From UA16 sp905478895 (GTDB lineage: Bacteria > Bacteroidota > Bacteroidia > Flavobacteriales_D > Sanyastnellaceae): 64,000 bases of DNA. The DNA is taken from positions 62,001-126,000 of the forward strand of contig CALSQO010000002.1 in assembly GCA_943788495.1 (NCBI GenBank), read 5' to 3'. The stretch's first letter is position 1, and each line of letters begins with the position of its first letter. Both the position numbers and the translations under genes were made by a program. This document shows, piece after piece, positions 45,025 through 53,068 of this stretch. The notes beneath the pieces are model-generated. The model did no database searches and was not told where the DNA came from. It saw nothing but the letters and a program-made list of their open reading frames with translations.

Positions 45025-46070
45025 TGGGAAATGTTTTTCATCTCTTCAGGAATCAGGGGGTTCATCACCCAAAACCACAGGGGAGGAAAAAAGCTCATGA
45101 GAATGGAAGCGGGGTAGCCAGCCGGAAGGTTGGGGCTTTCTTTGTGGCTGTTGAGCGTTTGGTATTTCTTGGTTGATTTGAAGTGGTGATCGCTATGACG
45201 CGTCAACTCATACAGAGCGATTCGTCCAACGTTGAAATTGGAATTCCACGAGTGGTAGGGTTGCACGCGTTCGTAGCGGCCTGATTCGGTTTTCATTCGT
45301 CTCAGTCCGTAATGTTCGATGTAGTTGATGCACTCCAAAAAAAGGAACGCGACCACCCCTACGAGTCCTGCAAACAACATAACGTCCCAGGAAAAGAGGA
45401 AGCAGATTGAAGCGAGGTATGCAGGCTGGATGAGGTGGTACCAAAGCATGTCGTTTTGGATGGAAACGAAAGGTTTGTTCTTCCTTTTGAGCAGTTGAAG
45501 TTGCAACTTCCACGCGCTGATGTATTGCCGAGAAACGGAGGTAATCCAAAATCCATAAACCGTTTGATTGTAGCGGGCGGTGGCGCCATCTTCCGGTGTT
45601 GCCACATTGAGGTGGTGACCGAAATTGTGCTCGATGTAGAAATGCATGTACAGGCAGGGCATGTACAAACACTTGCTGATGAACCGGTCGACGTATGCTT
45701 TTCGATGCCCCAATTCATGCGCCACATTGATGCCGTTCGTGGCCAAGAAGATTCCGCCAGATATCGCCAACCCAACATATTCTGCCGTGCTATAGTCGCG
45801 GGTAGCGACATTGAAAAAAGCCAGAAATAAAAGTCCAAAAACCAAGGGCACGTTGAGGTAGAGCATGAGATCAAAAACCCATTTCGTTTTCTTGTAAGAA
45901 ACATCTTCCTCTGCAAGATTTTCAGAGCTTTCCCCCGTGATGATATCGAGCAATGGAATGATGAGAAACGCGTAAAAAACCAAGGAGTAGGTCCAAATTC
46001 CAGTGGACTGAAACGAAACGTACGCCGCCAGCGGAACGGTATAAGCAAACAAGTATTTCAAATCGCGCAT
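45021..46070 (-). CDS. alkB: Alkane 1-monooxygenase (AlkB-type membrane di-iron hydroxylase)
   Basis: It hydroxylates terminal carbons of n-alkanes with rubredoxin electrons. From ATG 46070 it has 349 residues and six TM helices. The His boxes HELGHR, HNFGHH and RHSDHH and the NYIEHYG motif are all intact. An open frame extends to ATG 46124, but those 18 codons consist largely of the operator palindromes and are not AlkB-like. No rubredoxin gene is nearby. The neighbours are a TetR regulator overlapping downstream and two divergent DoxX-like genes. Confidence 0.92.
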   Translation of the reverse strand: MRDLKYLFAYTVPLAAYVSFQSTGIWTYSLVFYAFLIIPLLDIITGESSENLAEEDVSYKKTKWVFDLMLYLNVPLVFGLLFLAFFNVATRDYSTAEYVGLAISGGIFLATNGINVAHELGHRKAYVDRFISKCLYMPCLYMHFYIEHNFGHHLNVATPEDGATARYNQTVYGFWITSVSRQYISAWKLQLQLLKRKNKPFVSIQNDMLWYHLIQPAYLASICFLFSWDVMLFAGLVGVVAFLFLECINYIEHYGLRRMKTESGRYERVQPYHSWNSNFNVGRIALYELTRHSDHHFKSTKKYQTLNSHKESPNLPAGYPASILMSFFPPLWFWVMNPLIPEEMKNISQ

Positions 46071-46083
46071 GTCCAAGTTGGTT

Positions 46084-46101
46084 TTTGGGTAATCACCCAA
46101 A
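46084..46101. promoter_or_regulatory. Operator palindrome 1 upstream of alkB
   Basis: TTTGGGT-aatc-ACCCAAA is a perfect 7-bp inverted repeat, 14 bases before the alkB start. It is one of two near-identical copies 27-28 bases apart centre to centre, and is the likely TetR-family binding site. Confidence 0.7.
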
Positions 46102-46110
46102 GCTAACGTT

Positions 46111-46130
46111 TTTTGGGTAATCACCCAAAA
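46111..46130. promoter_or_regulatory. Operator palindrome 2 upstream of alkB
   Basis: TTTTGGGT-aatc-ACCCAAAA is a perfect 8-bp inverted repeat with the same core and same spacer as copy 1. It lies in the divergent alkB/DoxX gap, so it could control both sides. Confidence 0.7.
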
Positions 46131-46242
46131 CGGATATGGTTTTGTATGGTGCTTTCAGGCTCCAATTATAGAAGCAAGCAAGTGACTCCTCCGCCTAATT
46201 CGGATTTAAGCCTTAGCTTTTGGCTCAACTAATCTCCGCATC

Positions 46243-46587
46243 ATGGAAAACATATCAGACTTAGCGCAACTCATTGTGTCGATTTCCATCCTAATCGTTT
46301 GGGTTTTCAGGTACGACAACATCGTGTCTGAGTTCAAGCAGTACGGTTTATCCGACCTGGTTAGAAATTTGGTTGGTGCTTCCAAAATTGCGTTGGCGAC
46401 TGTTTTGGCTGTTGGCGTTTGGTACGAAGTGCCCTTGGTGCCGGCTTCGTTGCTGATGGCTTTTTTGATGATCTGTGCGCAAGGGTTTCACGTGAAAGTC
46501 AAGAACCCATTTCACAAGTACGTACCGTCCGCTCTGCTTCTACTTCTATCGTTGTTCATCGCCGCATTCAATTACGGGTTGATTTAA
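46243..46587 (+). CDS. DoxX-like small membrane protein 1
   Basis: This 114-residue protein has four TM helices: about 5-23, 46-62, 66-82 and 93-111. It has the DoxX-type pattern of a helix, an amphipathic EFKQYGLSDLVRNLVG segment, then three helices. DoxX proteins are small membrane proteins of varied redox-linked roles. It is transcribed divergently from alkB and followed 3 bases later by a paralogue. A parS-like core (TTTCACGTGAAA) lies inside it, a weaker match than the mnmG sites. Confidence 0.7.
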   Translation: MENISDLAQLIVSISILIVWVFRYDNIVSEFKQYGLSDLVRNLVGASKIALATVLAVGVWYEVPLVPASLLMAFLMICAQGFHVKVKNPFHKYVPSALLLLLSLFIAAFNYGLI

Positions 46588-46590
46588 ACA

Positions 46591-46935
46591 ATGGACATAC
46601 ACCTTGCGGCCCTTCTTTTCTCAGCAATCTCCTTCATCCTTTACGGAATCAACTCCTTCTTTTCGAAGCGGATGATTCTGGAGTACGAACGATGGGGCTA
46701 CGGCAACCAACGCATTATTCTGGGCTCTTGCCAGCTACTCGGCGGGCTTGGTCTGCTCATTGGCCTCCTTGTTCCATTGCTGCTTTCCATTGCATCTTTT
46801 ATGCTGATGTGCATGATGATCACAGCAGTTATGGTGCGAATCAAAATAAAAGAAAGTTTTCTGAAGACGTTGCCCGCGCTTTCTTATGTGGTGATCAACC
46901 TCTTCGTCTTTCAACACTCGCTCAGCGCACTCTAA
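46591..46935 (+). CDS. DoxX-like small membrane protein 2
   Basis: This 114-residue protein has four TM helices and is laid out like the preceding gene. EYERWGYGNQRIILGSCQLL corresponds to EFKQYGLSDLVRNLVGASKI there. Equal length and the 3-base gap suggest a tandem duplication and possibly a heterodimer. It has no catalytic motif. A bidirectional terminator follows at 46989. Confidence 0.7.
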   Translation: MDIHLAALLFSAISFILYGINSFFSKRMILEYERWGYGNQRIILGSCQLLGGLGLLIGLLVPLLLSIASFMLMCMMITAVMVRIKIKESFLKTLPALSYVVINLFVFQHSLSAL

Positions 46936-46988
46936 TTGCGACACAGGTTCACGGAACGTGTTGCAGCCGAAAAAGGGAATGAAATGAA

Positions 46989-47016
46989 AAAAGCCACGCG
47001 ATTCAGCGTGGCTTTT
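46989..47016. terminator. Bidirectional intrinsic terminator
   Basis: A perfect 11-bp stem AAAAGCCACGC/GCGTGGCTTTT with loop GATTCA has A and T tracts on both sides. It serves the DoxX operon on the plus strand and tRNA-Asn on the minus strand. Confidence 0.9.
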
Positions 47017-47027
47017 CGTTTTTGAAG

Positions 47028-47101
47028 CTCCTCCTCTTGGACTCGAACCAAGGACCCTCTGATTAACAGTCAGATGCTCTAACCAGCTGAGCTAAGGAGG
47101 A
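47028..47101 (-). tRNA. tRNA-Asn (anticodon GTT)
   Basis: The minus strand gives a 74-nt cloverleaf. The acceptor is TCCTCCT/AGGAGGA and the D arm is GCTCAGCTGGTTAGAGC. The anticodon stem is TCTGA/TCAGA, its loop CTGTTAA giving GTT. The T arm is CTTGGTTCGAGTCCAAG. The discriminator is G and CCA is not encoded. Confidence 0.97.
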
Positions 47102-47213
47102 ATATTCGGACGGCAAAGATAACCCTTTCTTTCCCGATAAAAAAGATTATCCGGAAATTTCAAAGGTGTGAAAGAATACGAAGCCACAACGTGAAAAGTT
47201 TCACCAGACGGAA

Positions 47214-47241
47214 TTGAACCATTTTCTCTTCGGTACATTTG
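47214..47241 (+). promoter_or_regulatory. Promoter of the PfkB kinase gene (TTG-N17-TACATTTG)
   Basis: The -33 TTG is at 47214-47216 and the exact -7 TACATTTG at 47234-47241, with 17-base spacing. The ATG is 20 bases after the -7 element. It is one of the better-spaced Bacteroidota-type promoters here. Confidence 0.6.
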
Positions 47242-47260
47242 TGCCACATTTACAGAGAAC

Positions 47261-48187
47261 ATGAGCCTTATTACAGTTGGAACCGTTGCGTTTGATGCCA
47301 TTGAAACACCATTTGGGTCGTCGGGAAAAGTGGTCGGTGGGGCTGCGTCATACATTGGCCTGAGCGCAAGTCAGTTCGTAGACGAACAGCACATTATCTC
47401 AGTCATTGGGGATGATTTCCCGGAGTCATTCATTCAAGAAATGCAGCGCCGTGGAATTCGAACCGATGGGCTTGAGCGTCGAAAAGGCGAAAAGAGCTTC
47501 TATTGGGCGGGCAAGTACCACCTCGATATGAACTCACGGGACACGCTCGCTACGGAGCTAAATGTGTTGGCGGATTTTAAACCGCAAGTACCCGCCGGCG
47601 CGCGCAATGCGGATTACGTGATGTTGGGCAATTTGGATCCCAACGTGCAAGCGAGTGTCTTGGATCAAATGGAATCTCGTCCCAAGCTCATTGTGTTGGA
47701 CACGATGAACTTTTGGATGGACATCGCTTTGGAGCCATTGAAAGAAGTCATCAAACGGATTGATGTGCTCACGATCAACGATGAAGAAGCGCGGCAACTT
47801 TCGGGGGAACATTCACTGGTGAAGGCCGCGCAGAAAATCCTTGAAATGGGCCCAGCAACATTGGTCATCAAGAAGGGAGAGCACGGAGCTTTGTTGTTCA
47901 ACAAAGAAGAAGTATTCTTCGCTCCGGCGTTGCCATTGGAAGAGGTGTTAGACCCAACAGGAGCCGGTGACACATTCGCTGGGGGTTTCGTGGGTTATTT
48001 GGCGCATACCGATGACATTTCGTTCAACAACATGAAACGTGGTGTGGTCCTTGGGTCGGCCTTGGCTTCTTTTACATGCGAGAAGTTTGGCACGGATCGA
48101 TTGCTGGAATTGACGCAAGCGGAGCTCGACGAACGCATTCAACGGTTCGTTGACCTCGTTGAATTTGACATCATTCTGAAAGACTGA
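47261..48187 (+). CDS. PfkB-family carbohydrate/nucleoside kinase
   Basis: This is a 308-residue ribokinase-fold kinase. The N-terminal GGAASYIGLSAS segment binds substrate. The catalytic/anion-hole motif DPTGAGDTFAGGF lies near residues 228-240. LIVLDTMNFW and NDEEARQL are typical of the sub-branch annotated as sugar kinase in Bacteroidota. The phosphorylated substrate cannot be told from sequence. It overlaps the convergent M23 peptidase gene by 17 bases. Confidence 0.87.
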   Translation: MSLITVGTVAFDAIETPFGSSGKVVGGAASYIGLSASQFVDEQHIISVIGDDFPESFIQEMQRRGIRTDGLERRKGEKSFYWAGKYHLDMNSRDTLATELNVLADFKPQVPAGARNADYVMLGNLDPNVQASVLDQMESRPKLIVLDTMNFWMDIALEPLKEVIKRIDVLTINDEEARQLSGEHSLVKAAQKILEMGPATLVIKKGEHGALLFNKEEVFFAPALPLEEVLDPTGAGDTFAGGFVGYLAHTDDISFNNMKRGVVLGSALASFTCEKFGTDRLLELTQAELDERIQRFVDLVEFDIILKD

Positions 48188-49058
48188 CGTCTTCTAAATG
48201 CTCAGGAAGCCACTGCGTGGGGTCGAGCGGTTGGCCATCCACCCACCATTCAAAATGCGAATGTGGACCTGTGCTGTGGGTGCCTGTCCCTCCTAAAATA
48301 GCGATGGGGTCGCCAGCCTGGACTCGGTCGCCAGCCTCTACCAGGAGGGATTTGTTGTGCTTGTAAACGGACGTTCGGTTGGATGGGTGCTGGACGCTAA
48401 TGACATAGCCTCCGTCGGAGGTGTACGAGGCGATGACCACGATTCCGTCATCCACCGCATGAATTACCGAGCCTTCAGGGGCCACGAAATCGACACCAAA
48501 GTGGCCAATGGCTGGATTGAATTTTGAGGAAATCGACCCTTGAATCGGAGCAAATGGAATGTTCCGCAGAGTAGTTTCGTTCATTTGACCGCGTTGCAAA
48601 GCGAAGCGATCTTCTTCTTCCACCCGACTCCTCAAGTCCAATTCCTCTTGCGTCAAACCCCATTCGGCTAACGGCTGCCCTCCATCGGCACCACCTTCTT
48701 CAGGAGCCTCGATCGAACGTTCTACAACGTCACCTTGCAACAACACACTCAACGCCTCAAGGTACTCTTCTTGAATGGCCAATTGCCTGATGGCGCTATC
48801 AGCGGTCATTTCTGCTTGAATCGCTCGCAACCTTGAATTTTCACTGGCGTATCCCGGAACCACGAACTCTTTCAGAGGCGTCCACGCGACCAACGCATAA
48901 ACCGATGCTGCCACTACCAAGACCAATGCTCCAACCGTAAGCGCAACACCAAATCTCGAAATCGAAATTTCCCAGCGCTCTTTGAAGGACAATTCTTCAA
49001 GAATGGTCAGCCGGTAAGGCTTGCTCCAACGCTTCCAAAATGTGGTTTTCTTGGCCAT
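48171..49058 (-). CDS. M23-family peptidoglycan metallopeptidase (membrane-anchored)
   Basis: ATG 49058 gives MAKKTTFWKRWSKPYRLTIL and 295 residues; the longer frame to 49190 lacks family character. One TM helix is near residues 38-58, followed by a coiled-coil-like stalk. The LytM/M23 domain near 165-280 has zinc ligands in GHFGVDF (His, Asp) and HSHFEWW (His-x-His). It cleaves peptide crosslinks in the cell wall. It is divergent from sprE and close to a bactofilin gene. M23 enzymes and bactofilins are partners in cell-shape control in other bacteria. Confidence 0.88.
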   Translation of the reverse strand: MAKKTTFWKRWSKPYRLTILEELSFKERWEISISRFGVALTVGALVLVVAASVYALVAWTPLKEFVVPGYASENSRLRAIQAEMTADSAIRQLAIQEEYLEALSVLLQGDVVERSIEAPEEGGADGGQPLAEWGLTQEELDLRSRVEEEDRFALQRGQMNETTLRNIPFAPIQGSISSKFNPAIGHFGVDFVAPEGSVIHAVDDGIVVIASYTSDGGYVISVQHPSNRTSVYKHNKSLLVEAGDRVQAGDPIAILGGTGTHSTGPHSHFEWWVDGQPLDPTQWLPEHLEDVSLSE

Positions 49059-49194
49059 GGTGTCCCGCAAATATCGATGAATCCGCGAGCAACTTTTGCT
49101 CTTTCCTAAAAAAGGCATCGATTCATCGGCGACTTTGGAATAATTTAGCGGCTTCTGCGTTGAGGAATTTGCGCTGAGAAACCAGTTCATTCGG

Positions 49195-51873
49195 ATGGAT
49201 AAGATGAATCATAAGATTTTTGCGGGGTTGGTGCTACTGGTGCTAGTCGTTTCGAGTTGTTCAACAACACGTGACGGCATGCTGTACCGTGCGTATCACA
49301 ACACACACGCTAAGTACAATGGTTTCTTCTATGCCAAGGAAGCGATGGCGGAAGCGGAAGTGATTCTATTTGAAGAATACGTGGAGAATTGGGATGAAAT
49401 CTTACCGATTTTTCCGCCGGTCGATGAAACCACTGCCCAGCAGGTATACCCGCTGATGGAGCGCGCCATCGAGAAGTGCACGAACGTGGTGGACAAGCAT
49501 ACGATGTCTCCGTCCCGACGCGAGCAAAAAGACATGAAGCGTCCGGAGTTGAACAAGTGGATTGATGACAATTATGACATCATTGCCCGGGCGCATTTGA
49601 TCAAAGGGGAGAAGGAGAAGGCCCTTGAAATTTTCCAATACCTCGTTCGCACGCTCGATTATCCCGATGCACAGGCGTGGTCGAATGCATGGATGGCGCG
49701 GACGTACATGGCGATGGATGACCGGGTGCGGGCCAACAATACCCTCATCAAAGCGGCGCAAATTGACCGTGTGGACGATCCAGCGGTCCGGGCCTACGTC
49801 TATCAGGTGTATGCGGATTTTCATTTGAAAAATGGCGACGTAGAGGCAGCCATTGGCATGCTTGAAAAAGCACTCAAGTACATTGAGAAGGAAAAGGAAA
49901 GCGCCCGCACGTTGTTCATTTTGGCCCAATGCTATGAGTTCATCGGTCAAAGCGAAGACGCCATCGACCGCTACAATCGGGTCGTGGATATCCGCACACC
50001 CTATGAATTGGAGTTTTACTCCAAGATCAAGCAAGCCATGGCCTTCGATCGCCGCGGCGGAAATAGTGACCCCATACTCGAGCTGCTGCAAGACATGCTG
50101 GAGGATGATAAGAACGAGATTTACCAAGACCAGATTTATTACGCATTGGCGACACTGGCATTGGAGGAGCGCCGGAAGGAAGAAGGGGTAGACTTACTGC
50201 TGCAATCGTTGTTGGTCAATGTGGACAACACGCGCCAACGGATGAAGAGTTATCTGCAGCTCGGGGACATCTTTATGGAGGACTTGGATTATGAGAACGC
50301 TCAAGCGTATTACGATAGCGCTCGAACGTTCATGGAGGATGAAAACGAACGGTTTGATGAGGTGGATGCCATGGCAGACAACCTCACCGAATTGGTGGAC
50401 AACCTCATGATCATCACAGAGCAAGACAGCTTGCTTGAAATCTGCGACTTATCGGAAGAGGATCGCCAAGACCGCATTCAAGAAATCATTTTCCAACTGG
50501 AAGATGAAGCTGAGCAAAGACGCGAGGCCGCCGCCGCCGCCGCCGCCGCCGAAATCGAAAATGCGGGAGACACCGGCGCGGGAATGTTTTGGCCGTACAA
50601 CGCCCAGCTCAAAATCGCGGGCCGTCGAAACTTTCGGGATTACTGGGGAGATCGAGTCCTTGAAGACCATTGGCGTCGTTCCTCGAAAATGGCAGCGGCC
50701 TTTAGCAACGAGACTGGGCGATGGGGAGGAGATGCCGGTCAACACGGATGAATCGGTGGAAATGAGTGGAGATGAAATCCCTACAGCTGAAGAGTTGTTG
50801 GCGGGTCTTCCATGCGATTCGGTCGCGCGCGAAAACTCGATCGCCATGGTTGCCGAAGCGTACTACAACGCAGGGTTGGTGTACAAGGAGAAGCTTTCTG
50901 ACTTGGAAAATGCGATTGATACATGGACCCAGTTGACCGGGCGCATGGACGAAAGCGAGTTTCATCCCACCTCGCATATTATCAATTGTATCGTACCTAC
51001 CTCCAGCGGGAGGTGGAAGAAAATTATCAGAGTCCTTTTTGCGAGACGTGCAATTCAGAATATTGGAGCGCATTGGTGTTGGAGCGTTACCCCGATTCGG
51101 AATGGGCCATACTGATAGAGAACCCCGATTTCGTGGACCAAGCGGAAATCAAACGTGAAGAAGAGCGATTGGCCTACGAGGAATTGCTGCAACGTTATTA
51201 CGCAAAGGCATACCAAGAAGTTTTGTTGGCGTGCGATGAGGTCATCAATTACAGCCCATCAAACTTCTACAAGTGCAAGTATGACTTGCTCCGCGCCCAG
51301 AGTATTGGTGCTTTGAGCGCGCGAACGGGCGGTGACCGACGCGCCTATTACAAAGCCTTGGAGAAAGTCATCATGTGGTGCGGCGAAACAGACGAGGGCG
51401 CCTATGCGCGTGACTTGCTCGCGGCGTTGAACCCAGCATCGATCAAAGGCGAAAAGGATGAGGCCAACGCTTCAGAACCCAGTGAAGAGGAGGTTGTCTG
51501 GGAGCACAAGCCCTACCTGGAGCACTACTTCGGCATGCTGGTTCCAGTGGGTCGAGGAAACGTAGAGGAGCTGAAGGCCACCATCTCGGACTTCAACAGT
51601 TCACTTTTCGCATCAAAAAACTTACGAGTCACTGCCAATTTGATCAATCGAAACTTTCAAATCGTTTTGATCAAGGACTTCAAGCGACAGGATTACAGCT
51701 TGGAATATTACGAAGTGTTCAAGGCGAATACGGATATGCTGGAGACGATCAATTCATCCGGATACCGGACCTTTACCATCACCACTGAAAACTACATTTC
51801 ACTCTTCAAGAACAAGGAAATGGACAGCTACATTGACTGGTTCGAAAAGGTGTATTTATCAGAGAAGGAATAA
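49195..51873 (+). CDS. sprE: SprE/PorW-like TPR lipoprotein for gliding and T9SS (two compensating frame breaks as read)
   Basis: The intended product is about 892 residues, the size of SprE. The lipobox is LVVSSC. N-terminal RDGMLYRAYHNTHAKYNGFFYA is typical, then tetratricopeptide repeats to ~430, an eight-alanine tract, FWPYNAQLKIAGRRNFRDYWGDRVLEDHWRRS, more TPRs and a C-terminal domain. As read, frame 1 stops at 50751. The protein continues in frame 2 from about 50715 (GDGEEMPVNTDES) to about 50975 (ESEFHPTSH), then returns to frame 1 (YQLYRTYLQREVEENY). One extra G near 50715 and one missing base near 50976 explain this. Homologues are needed for gliding and T9SS function. Confidence 0.82.
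50527..50550 (+). repeat. (GCC)8 microsatellite encoding poly-alanine in sprE
   Basis: Eight perfect GCC codons encode eight alanines between EQRRE and EIEN. Length change would alter the linker but not the reading frame. Confidence 0.9.
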
Positions 51874-51874
51874 G

Positions 51875-51906
51875 TTGTGCATTTCGTAGCAATCGAATTA
51901 TCTTTG
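51875..51906 (+). promoter_or_regulatory. Putative bactofilin promoter (TTG-N21-TATCTTTG)
   Basis: TTG is at 51875-51877 and the exact -7 TATCTTTG at 51899-51906. The bactofilin ATG is only four bases further on, so transcription from here would give a leaderless or nearly leaderless mRNA. Confidence 0.45.
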
Positions 51907-51910
51907 TCCC

Positions 51911-52355
51911 ATGATCGGATCGTCCAAAAAATCACCAAGACCAGAAACCACTTCCGAGAATGTGGTGAATCGCATTGCCAAAGGCACATCATTTGAAGGC
52001 GTTTTGCGCAGTGAAAACAACGTACGCATTGACGGCACCTTTCGAAGGCGAATTGGTTACCAAAGGCCGCGTAGTAGTTGGCAATTCAGGAAAAGTTGTA
52101 GGCACAGTCACTTGCGCTCATTGCGAAACGGAAGGGCAAATGGAAGGCACAATTGTCGTGCACGAACTGTTCGTGTTGAAGGCTTCTTCCAAAGTGCACG
52201 GGGACATTCAATACGGTCAGTTATCCGTTGAGAATGGTGCAGAAGCCACAGGCAACTTGCACCTCACTTCCAAGGTGAAGGACATCCAGACGGATGCCAA
52301 GCGCGAAGCTTCGAAGGATTCGAAAGCATCGGTGCGCCAAACGGCGGCGGTCTAA
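51911..52355 (+). CDS. Bactofilin (polymer-forming cytoskeletal protein; frame broken near 52040)
   Basis: The intended product is 147 residues with a short disordered N-terminus, a beta-helix core and a polar tail. As read, the first frame gives MIGSSKKSPRPE...NVRIDGTF, and then the correct protein continues one frame over (EGELVTKGRVVVGNSGKVVG). One surplus T in ACCTTTCGAAGG accounts for it; without it the text reads GTFEGELVTKG. Bactofilins polymerise at the membrane and position wall enzymes. The M23 peptidase two genes upstream is a plausible partner. Its position between sprE and the ATP synthase genes recurs in Bacteroidota, as I recall. Confidence 0.83.
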
Positions 52356-52378
52356 TACCGCTTTCTCAGTGCTGACCC

Positions 52379-52597
52379 TTGGCTTCAAAGCCACCACAAC
52401 CTCCGCGTAATCCACCCTCATTCTTGAGGTTTTCAGGCATGGCGTTTTCCATGGCTGGAAGCATCGGATTTTGCGTTTGGTTGGGCAGGAAATGGGACCA
52501 AAGTTCGGATCAAAGCATTCCGCTTGGTACTCTGCTGGGGGGTGTTTTTGGAACGGTGCTTGCGATCTGGTTGGTGGTCAAAGAACTTTCAAAATGA
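52379..52597 (+). CDS. atpZ: AtpZ/AtpI-family small membrane protein of the ATP synthase operon
   Basis: This is a 72-residue protein with two TM helices (about 21-36 and 46-66): FLRFSGMAFSMAGSIGFCVWLGRKWD and LGGVFGTVLAIWLVVKEL. The AtpZ family helps c-ring assembly or Mg/Ca transport. The start is TTG 52379. An in-frame ATG at 52439 would remove the conserved RFSG region. The stop overlaps the ATG of the next gene (ATGA). Confidence 0.75.
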   Translation: MASKPPQPPRNPPSFLRFSGMAFSMAGSIGFCVWLGRKWDQSSDQSIPLGTLLGGVFGTVLAIWLVVKELSK

Positions 52598-52971
52598 GGG
52601 TTTTGCTCTGAAAATAACGAGCGCTTCTGCAGCCTTGTATGGCATTGGATTTGCCATTCCGGTGTTCCGGGATTTTGCTGCAACGTGGGTGTGGCTCGGC
52701 ACGACTCCTTTTCTATTTTTTACTCACTCTTTTGCTGTACGCTTGGCTAAAGAGTGCTTACAAAAAATCCTCCATGCGGTTCATTGCCGCGGTCAATGGA
52801 GCTACAGCTATCAAGATGCTCACCTCGCTGGCGTTGGTCACAACATACCTGGTTGCGGTTGGAGGAGAATACCGGATTCAATTTGCGATGGGGCTCTTTG
52901 TGGCATTTGCTGCTAATACCTTTTTTCTGGTTGCTGAAGCTCAAAAACTATCAAAAGAAAGATTGGATTGA
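52594..52971 (+). CDS. AtpI-like four-TM protein of the ATP synthase operon (two frame breaks as read)
   Basis: ATG 52594 lies in the atpZ stop, but as read stops after five codons. Inserting one G in the GGG run near 52598 gives MRGFALKITSASAALYG. Removing one T from the T6 run near 52713 then joins TTPFLFLLTLLLYAWLK to the downstream frame that ends QKLSKERLD. The restored product is 125 residues with four hydrophobic helices. That matches the poorly conserved protein found between atpZ and atpB in Bacteroidota. Annotation software would call only fragments here. Confidence 0.6.
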
Positions 52972-53034
52972 AGATTTCAACGAATTCAGGTAAAGAAAAT
53001 CATTGCAGACCGATGATGGCCGTGAATCATTGAC

Positions 53035-53042
53035 TACTTTTG
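53035..53042 (+). promoter_or_regulatory. Putative -7 element before atpB
   Basis: TACTTTTG is an exact TAnnTTTG match 27 bases upstream of the atpB ATG. The closest upstream TTG is 29 bases away, too far for a normal -33. It may be an internal promoter of the atp operon. Confidence 0.35.
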
Positions 53043-53068
53043 CCCCGAATTGTGCTGAAACGGAAAAC

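Noticed and set aside
45359..46048. 229-codon frame inside alkB on the same strand
   Set aside because: It is an out-of-frame shadow; the AlkB frame has all four His motifs and coupling with tetR.
46494..46509. GGTTTCACGTGAAAGT, a third parS-like sequence inside a DoxX-like gene
   Set aside because: It matches TGTTTCACGTGAAACA at only 13 of 16 bases and the outer positions are wrong. It may bind ParB weakly but is not called.
50700..52720. Programmed ribosomal frameshifting as an explanation for the broken frames
   Set aside because: No classical X-XXY-YYZ slippery heptamer with downstream structure was found. Shifts of both signs occur in five unrelated genes.
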